A stretch of DNA of 32,387 nucleotides. Source: a virus. Location: the IMG/VR virus record IMGVR_UViG_3300004782_000003, positions 1 to 32,387 of that record. One strand, written 5' to 3'. Position 1 is the stretch's first letter; each line of letters begins with the position of its first letter. Positions 30,301 to 32,387 of this stretch are shown piece after piece. Position numbers and translations under genes: made by a program. The notes beneath the pieces are model-generated. The model was not told where the DNA came from. It saw only the letters and a list, made by a program, of their open reading frames with translations, and did not search any database.

Positions 30301-30500
30301 TCGTTTTCACTTGTCCTTTCAATGATTTTAAATATAATATATGACAAAACTTCTAGTGGTAAAAATAATATATCTAATATCAATAACGGTATGCATAATA
30401 TTGTTTTTAAAATATAAATAAACATTCCGTAGGAACTTAAATCACTAAATGTATAATAACCCAAATTGTTTAAATCACTTAATACGCTTTTGAATATCAT
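30297..30500 (-). CDS. Small membrane protein
   Basis: 67 aa with a long hydrophobic region (about 26-60: MFIYILKTILCIPLLILDILFLPLEVLSYIIFKII) that could form two membrane passes. ATG 30500 overlaps the upstream stop. Function is unknown; membrane peptides of this type often affect host envelope or superinfection. Confidence 0.6.
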   Translation of the reverse strand: MIFKSVLSDLNNLGYYTFSDLSSYGMFIYILKTILCIPLLILDILFLPLEVLSYIIFKIIERTSENE

Positions 30501-31090
30501 TCTTTCCCCTCCAATTTGTTTAAAATTTCTTGATAAAACGGTCTTCCCATCGAATATAAAGTTTCAGGTGTTCCTCCAAAGCAATTGTTTTGAACCATTA
30601 TTGATTTTGTTTCTTCACATCTATTTTTAACAAACTCAATCAATTCCTGCTTTTCTTTTTCTTTAACATATAATTCGGATTTTAAATCTGCAATTTGTTT
30701 CATTAAATCTAACGTTGGTCGCATTTTGATTTCTATTTCTTTTGCTTGTTCATCTTTTTCAATAATTTTTTTACCAATTAACATATCGCATTTTATTTGT
30801 AATTTTTCATTTTCTTTTTTCAATTTATTAACTGAAAACTCGGATGATGCCACAAATGCTTTTGCAATTTCGTAATTATTTTTCAATTTATTCTCCACTT
30901 CATCACGTGCATTTTGAAGCATAACATAATCGGCTTTCAATCGCTCGTTCTCTTGTTGGAGTTGATTAGCACCATCAATCAATATTGTTAAACTTTTTGG
31001 GTGTAATACATCTTCTGGATAATATGTAGCACTTTTGATATTGTCATATTCCTTGTTTAATTCATTTAATACTTCATTAAATTCTTTCAC
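30497..31090 (-). CDS. Coiled-coil protein, 197 aa
   Basis: GTG start at 31090. Extended coiled coil from about 40 to 175 (ANQLQQENERLKADYVMLQNARDEVENKLKNNYEIAK...), with a C-terminal patch VQNNCFGGTPETLYSMGRPFYQEILNKLEGK that resembles the end of several early phage proteins. No enzymatic motif; possibly a scaffold for early phage-host complexes. Confidence 0.6.
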   Translation of the reverse strand: MKEFNEVLNELNKEYDNIKSATYYPEDVLHPKSLTILIDGANQLQQENERLKADYVMLQNARDEVENKLKNNYEIAKAFVASSEFSVNKLKKENEKLQIKCDMLIGKKIIEKDEQAKEIEIKMRPTLDLMKQIADLKSELYVKEKEKQELIEFVKNRCEETKSIMVQNNCFGGTPETLYSMGRPFYQEILNKLEGKE

Positions 31091-31218
31091 TTTCTCATCT
31101 TCCTTTCTAATTTCCTAATCTTCATATTTATAAGCATTTTACCAAACTCGCTAGCAAACGCTCTTTGTCGTTCTAGGTCGAATATTTGTAGGTGGATCGT
31201 TTTAATCATCTTCTTCAT
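31087..31218 (-). CDS. Small basic protein, 43 aa
   Basis: ATG 31218 (MKKMIKTIHLQIFDLERQRA FASEFGKMLINMKIRKLERKMRK in two blocks) with TAGGAA upstream; it overlaps the next gene by GTGA. A strongly basic helical peptide that may bind nucleic acid. It fills a tightly packed stretch with frame overlaps on both sides, which supports its reality. Function is unknown. Confidence 0.55.
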   Translation of the reverse strand: MKKMIKTIHLQIFDLERQRAFASEFGKMLINMKIRKLERKMRK

Positions 31219-31288
31219 TTATTCCTACCAATATGGCAAGTATTCCAAAAGCTGCTATAAGTATAAATACAATTATTTTGCCTGTCAT
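31202..31288 (-). CDS. Single-pass membrane microprotein
   Basis: 28 aa (MTGKIIVFILIAAFGILAIL, then VGINEEDD) beginning at ATG 31288 with AAGGAGG upstream and an ATGA overlap with the preceding gene. One transmembrane helix with an acidic tail. Function is unknown. Confidence 0.6.
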   Translation of the reverse strand: MTGKIIVFILIAAFGILAILVGINEEDD

Positions 31289-31437
31289 TTATGCTTTACG
31301 ACCTCCTTGACCGGTTTTAATATAATTTCCTTGTCATTGTACTCCATTGTCATTTCGTGTCCGTTGGCGTCCGTAAACACCTTTGGAATGCGTATTTTTC
31401 GTGTTGTCTTTTCTGCCTTGACTATTTTTTTAAACAT
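31285..31437 (-). CDS. AbrB/SpoVT-like small protein
   Basis: 50 aa. TTRKIRIPKVFTDANGHEMT followed by MEYNDKEIILKPVKEV resembles the swapped-hairpin AbrB fold (xRKIxIPK...G.....EY.D.xIILKP). It would be a DNA-binding transition regulator or antitoxin-like protein; no toxin gene is adjacent. ATG 31437 has AGGAGG about 12 bases upstream. A candidate regulator of the palindromes at the two -10 boxes, but this is conjecture. Confidence 0.55.
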   Translation of the reverse strand: MFKKIVKAEKTTRKIRIPKVFTDANGHEMTMEYNDKEIILKPVKEVVKHK

Positions 31438-31440
31438 ATT

Positions 31441-31692
31441 TTAATCAATCCCCCTCCTGTGATAATTTTGATCTTCGGTGTCTTTGTAAATTCTTCTTTC
31501 CTCGTCGTCTTTTGCTTGTTCTTTTGCCTCGTCAATATCAGCTTGTAATTTGTAAATGATGTCCATTGCCATATCAATAACCTCATCAATAGTAATTAAA
31601 TCCTTGTCCCAACTTTCCAATAATACCTCTTTTGATATTTTATTAAGTTTTTGTAGTTGTTCTTCTTCTTTTAAATTAAATAATAAATTCAT
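31441..31692 (-). CDS. Hypothetical acidic protein, 83 aa
   Basis: Helical and acidic throughout (FNLKEEEQLQKLNKISKEVL, then DLITIDEVIDMAMDIIYKLQADIDEAKEQ), with a basic His/Arg C-terminus (NYHRRGID). The end of its gene supplies the ribosome site of the AbrB-like gene. No family is recognised. Confidence 0.6.
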   Translation of the reverse strand: MNLLFNLKEEEQLQKLNKISKEVLLESWDKDLITIDEVIDMAMDIIYKLQADIDEAKEQAKDDEERRIYKDTEDQNYHRRGID

Positions 31693-31810
31693 ATTTACTA
31701 ATCTCCTCTCCTAATTTGTTCGTAAGTCTTGTGTACTCGGTTCTTAATTCAACGAACCTTGCAATTTCTAATAACATAATTGTAAATAGTACGATACATA
31801 ATCCTAACAC
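31676..31810 (-). CDS. Small membrane protein, GTG start
   Basis: 44 aa from GTG 31810, with GGGAGG seven bases upstream. A hydrophobic N-terminus (LGLCIVLFTIMLLEIARF) is followed by a charged helix; it resembles the small membrane components of early phage regions. It overlaps the downstream gene by 17 bases in another frame. Confidence 0.55.
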   Translation of the reverse strand: MLGLCIVLFTIMLLEIARFVELRTEYTRLTNKLGEEISKYEFII

Positions 31811-31812
31811 AA

Positions 31813-31956
31813 TTAAACCTCCCAACCTTTCATTTCAATTAACTTGCGTGAATATCGTAGTTGCTTTCTATATTTATAAAGAGCAAATTCAGTTTTAAAC
31901 TCTTTTATAAATTCCTTGTTTGTAGTCATATCTAATAACTTAATTCTTAAACTCAT
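31813..31956 (-). CDS. Small basic protein, 47 aa
   Basis: ATG 31956 (MSLRIKLLDMTTNKEFIKEF then KTEFALYKYRKQLRYSRKLIEMKGWEV). A helical, basic protein ending just before the ribosome site for the next gene. A GGGGCGAG ribosome site precedes the ATG weakly. Unknown function. Confidence 0.55.
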   Translation of the reverse strand: MSLRIKLLDMTTNKEFIKEFKTEFALYKYRKQLRYSRKLIEMKGWEV

Positions 31957-31957
31957 T

Positions 31958-32230
31958 TTATCTCGCCCCCAATACTTGCTCGCAATAATCTTGCGAATTA
32001 GTTTTCAAACAATTTTCTATAGCGTCCTTTGTTGAATAATGCGAAATAATTAAAACACCAACTACAAATATAATTCCGATAAAAACCATTTCTACAAATG
32101 TTTTAATTCTTTCTTTCTCATCAATTTGCTTTTGGATTTTTAATCCTGTACGTAGCGCCTTGCTTCTTGCTTTAAATAATGCGTTTGACACCTCGTGTCT
32201 TTCGTCAATAATTTGTTGTAATGTTTTCAT
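31958..32230 (-). CDS. Membrane-anchored protein, 90 aa
   Basis: An N-terminal helical basic region (IIDERHEVSNALFKARSKALRTGLKIQKQI) is followed by one membrane helix (about 45-65: FVEMVFIGIIFVVGVLIISHY) and a C-terminal segment with two Cys (ENCLKTNSQDYCEQ) that may form a disulfide outside the membrane. AAGGAG precedes ATG 32230. Unknown function. Confidence 0.65.
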   Translation of the reverse strand: MKTLQQIIDERHEVSNALFKARSKALRTGLKIQKQIDEKERIKTFVEMVFIGIIFVVGVLIISHYSTKDAIENCLKTNSQDYCEQVLGAR

Positions 32231-32231
32231 A

Positions 32232-32387
32232 TTATTTACTCTCCTTTTCTATATAAATCCAATATTTATTATTTAAATGTTCGTTATGTTCAATGTTTTT
32301 TTCATTTAATAAAGATAATACATTGAATTGGTCTTCTTTTTTAATTTCTACATAAATTTTTTTTTCGCTTTTAAAGTTTTCTAATTC
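32232..32387 (-). CDS. First early gene, C-terminal part (start lies at the other window end)
   Basis: The frame is open at base 32387 and runs 51 codons (ELENFKSEKKIYVEIKKEDQ...YWIYIEKESK) to TAA 32232-32234. The codon phase at the window end matches the fragment at 1-66. Together they form a 70-73-residue protein rich in Lys, Glu and Asn, the first product of the early promoter. Function is unknown. Confidence 0.65.
   Translation of the reverse strand, partial: ELENFKSEKKIYVEIKKEDQFNVLSLLNEKNIEHNEHLNNKYWIYIEKESK

Noticed and set aside
1-32387. Lysogeny module
   Set aside because: No integrase, excisionase, CI-like repressor or att-like repeat was found; the only small regulators are RHH and AbrB-like proteins inside early operons.
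1-32387. Alternative genetic code (TGA read as Trp)
   Set aside because: TGA serves as stop in several tight ATGA overlaps, and Trp is coded by TGG throughout.

Overview
The window is an AT-rich tailed-phage genome of about 32.4 kb in which every supported gene lies on the minus strand. Canonical structural genes are present: HK97-fold capsid, SPP1-type portal, TerL/TerS, minor capsid 1-2-3 connectors, tail chaperone pair, tape measure, holin and M23 lysin. Strong AGGAGG-type ribosome sites, sigma-A-like promoters (TTGACA-17-TATAAT) and the A118/SPP1-like head and tail gene order point to a low-GC Bacillota host with a cell wall. TGA and TAG both act as stops, so the code is standard. I see no integrase, repressor, excisionase or attachment site, so a virulent lifestyle is the simplest reading. 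The two ends join in frame through one small gene and share a 9-bp terminal repeat. The window is therefore probably a complete circular or circularly permuted genome cut inside that gene.

Read in the direction of transcription, right to left from the joined ends: a near-consensus promoter (114-142) drives an early operon (66 to 1, then 32387 down to 27011). It holds about 18 small genes (membrane peptides, coiled coils, a YopX protein, an AbrB-like protein, zinc-binding proteins) and a beta-class DNA methyltransferase. Next is a replication and recombination block: ribbon-helix-helix (RHH) protein 1, a RecB-type nuclease fused to a P-loop ATPase, an SSB-like protein, a terminator and new promoter, RHH protein 2 and a DUF927 ATPase. 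After it comes a 260-bp region of TCTAACAT repeats that looks like an iteron origin. A second operon (22488-18534) follows with a circularly permuted cytosine-5 methyltransferase, a stand-alone DnaB N-terminal-like protein, an ERCC4 nuclease, a dATP/dGTP diphosphohydrolase-like protein and an HNH endonuclease.

Between the early and late halves is a ~730-bp gene-free stretch. It carries a strong promoter, about 570 nt of highly structured RNA with long-range stems, and a GAAA-loop terminator. This is best explained as a giant ornate phage RNA of the ROOL/GOLLD kind. A late promoter follows, leading to a metallophosphoesterase, a sigma factor (with its own terminator), TerS, TerL, portal, minor head protein, scaffold, capsid, connectors, major tail protein (terminator), frameshifted tail chaperones, a short tape measure, baseplate and fibre genes, holin (terminator) and lysin.

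The most unusual features are: (1) two unrelated enzymes in circularly permuted form, an M23 peptidase and an m5C methyltransferase; (2) the large structured RNA with its own promoter and terminator; (3) a nuclease-ATPase fusion keeping an excellent internal ribosome site, so two products are likely; (4) paired 17-bp palindromes placed identically on the -10 boxes of two promoters; (5) a dense repeat cluster with a 17-bp inverted repeat that looks like the replication origin.
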